Below are positions 62,951-64,000 of a stretch of 64,000 nucleotides of DNA, in pieces (positions within the stretch are counted from its first letter, which is position 1; every line of letters starts with the position of its first letter). The notes under the pieces were generated by a model. That model saw only the letters and a list, made by a program, of their open reading frames with translations. It was not told the DNA's origin and made no database searches. The position numbers and the translations under genes are program-made. The stretch is taken from the NCBI GenBank assembly GCA_947471745.1, contig CANJKZ010000139.1, positions 1,626,501 to 1,690,500 on the forward strand, in the 5' to 3' direction. Source of the stretch: Closterium sp. Naga37s-1. Its lineage: Eukaryota > Streptophyta > Zygnematophyceae > Desmidiales > Closteriaceae.

Positions 62951-63792
62951 ATGGTTATAATTTCGTACGGAAAAGTTACGGAGTTACGCACCGACGTGGA
63001 CCAGACGGGAGCGGCACTCCAGCGAATAGAGGAGCTTCTCGCGAACCAGTCGGCAGCCGCCACTGCAGCAGCGAACGCAGCAGCGTATGCAGCAGCGTCG
63101 GCAGCAGCAGCAGCGACGACTCCGACACTTCACCCAGCAGCAGCCACAGTGAGTCTTGAGGCGGCACGTCCGAGGCTACCGGAGACATTCAATCCGAATA
63201 CGAGAGACACCGACGTCCTTCGATTCATTGCGACCCTCGAAATTTAGTTCGAGGCCGTTGGCTGTACGACCCCGACACATTTTCGGGCAGCTTTAATTTA
63301 ACGTTTCGAACCGATTAATTCGAGTTACATGGCGCAGCAGCAGATTTATCGGCATAAGCAATTTGGCAGTGTATTACAGTACACGGAGCAGACGGACAAC
63401 CTGTTCAACCGAATTACCGACCTGACCGAAGGGGAGAAAATCCAAGCGTATACTGAGGGGCTAAAAATGGAAATCCGCCGACAGGTGATTGCCGCGAACT
63501 ACAGCAACTACCGCGACATGGTGTGTGCAGCAAAAAGATTCGATGCAAGGACTCGAGGTCAACCCGAAACACGACGACACGTGCCGAACAGAACATTCGT
63601 CATGGAGCGATCGGCACCGTTACGACCGCCGACCCGATGGATATCGACAAGATCGAAGCGAAGCAGCCGCCGACAAAATATGAGAAGTGTGAATTTTGCG
63701 GCGCAGCAAGACATCGATTCTTGGCGTGTTGGAAAATGAAGAAGTCACGAGCGGAGCTGCAGAACAACAACAGTGCGGCACCCCCGAAGTAA
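62951..63792 (+). pseudogene. Gypsy gag with CCHC knuckle (element J), decayed
   Basis: The frame from 62951 has a coiled N-terminus and an Ala-rich run, then RPRLPETFNPNTRDTDVLRF, a TAG at 63245 (in LEI*FEA, probably Gln originally) and a second stop before 63329. The same frame continues with IQAYTEGLKMEIRRQV. After a frameshift near 63530-63600 the frame has PMDIDKIEAKQ and the zinc knuckle CEFCGAARHRFLAC, ending at 63792. 63793-64000 continues without a clear frame. Confidence 0.8.
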
Positions 63793-64000
63793 AAAAACGG
63801 GAATCGCCAGTAGCCGCGGATCGACCTGGCGATCACGAAAAGATCCGGAAAAGGCGAAAAGGCGACGACGTGGCGACTTCGGAGATCATGATGGCGCGAA
63901 TTTAAAACGCCACGACCGGCCGGCAACAGGGGAAATCGCCGAGACAAATGGAGGCTCCGCGAAACAAGACTCTGCACCGACCGGGAAACTCCAGCCGAAC

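Larger units (their letters stand above)
62166..64000 (+). mobile_element. Gypsy element J, 5' part, truncated by the window
   Basis: A second gypsy-type element with a probable 5' LTR (62166-62534), a primer-like site and a decayed gag. Pol lies beyond the window. It replaces the upstream part of copia I. Confidence 0.65.

Overview
This is a repeat-dominated nuclear segment from a green-lineage eukaryote, most likely a streptophyte alga or an early-diverging land plant. The evidence is two plant-type genes at the only genic island, GT-AG introns of 110-218 bp, interstitial TTTAGGG telomere-type repeats, Ty1/copia and Ty3/gypsy elements primed from plant-style primer sites (one a clear initiator-Met match), and a gypsy element carrying a DNMT3-like cytosine methyltransferase, a combination reported before in charophyte algae. 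The genus cannot be named from the sequence. Nothing looks bacterial or organellar.

Layout. 1-252 is the 3' end of a small-LTR copia element. 253-26408 was once a continuous tandem array of a 37-bp, almost entirely palindromic unit. It is now broken by copia elements: A (340-7990, + strand, with a 1.6-kb non-autonomous LTR element inside its 3' LTR), B (8144-15469, - strand) and C (19101-25494, + strand, intact and young). C and B have perfect 5-bp target duplications and A has one with a single mismatch. 26409-39341 is a nest of decayed copia elements, mostly on the - strand: D (without RT), an older + strand copia fragment F, a 1.08-kb solo LTR inside F, and a dimeric element E (two bodies, three LTRs) inside one TAGAG duplication. 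39342-40493 is a copia/gypsy junction.

41302-49352 is gypsy element G, the most notable object here. One reading frame of about 2,145 codons holds gag, three zinc knuckles and protease, then a complete DNMT3-like methyltransferase domain, then RT, RNase H and integrase. It is interrupted only by a UGA between protease and methyltransferase and a UAG between RT and RNase H.

50676-51240 is another, inverted, block of the 37-bp repeat. The genic island is 51485-54492: a four-exon GH81 endo-1,3-beta-glucanase gene on the + strand (with an apparent in-frame TGA at codon 21) and, tail to tail 105 bp away, the last 82 codons of a plant-type alpha-amylase on the - strand, cut off by copia element I. 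From 54493 to the end are copia I (- strand), copia H (+ strand, nested in I's integrase) and the 5' LTR and gag of a second gypsy element J.

How it fits together: the locus is a tail-to-tail pair of carbohydrate-hydrolase genes between deep retrotransposon nests. Where a better copy allows comparison, most premature stops in the elements are explained by single C-to-T (or G-to-A) transitions, the pattern expected from methylcytosine deamination. That is of interest beside an element that encodes its own methyltransferase. Element boundaries and nesting were read by eye from LTR ends, primer sites and target duplications; no alignment or search was run.
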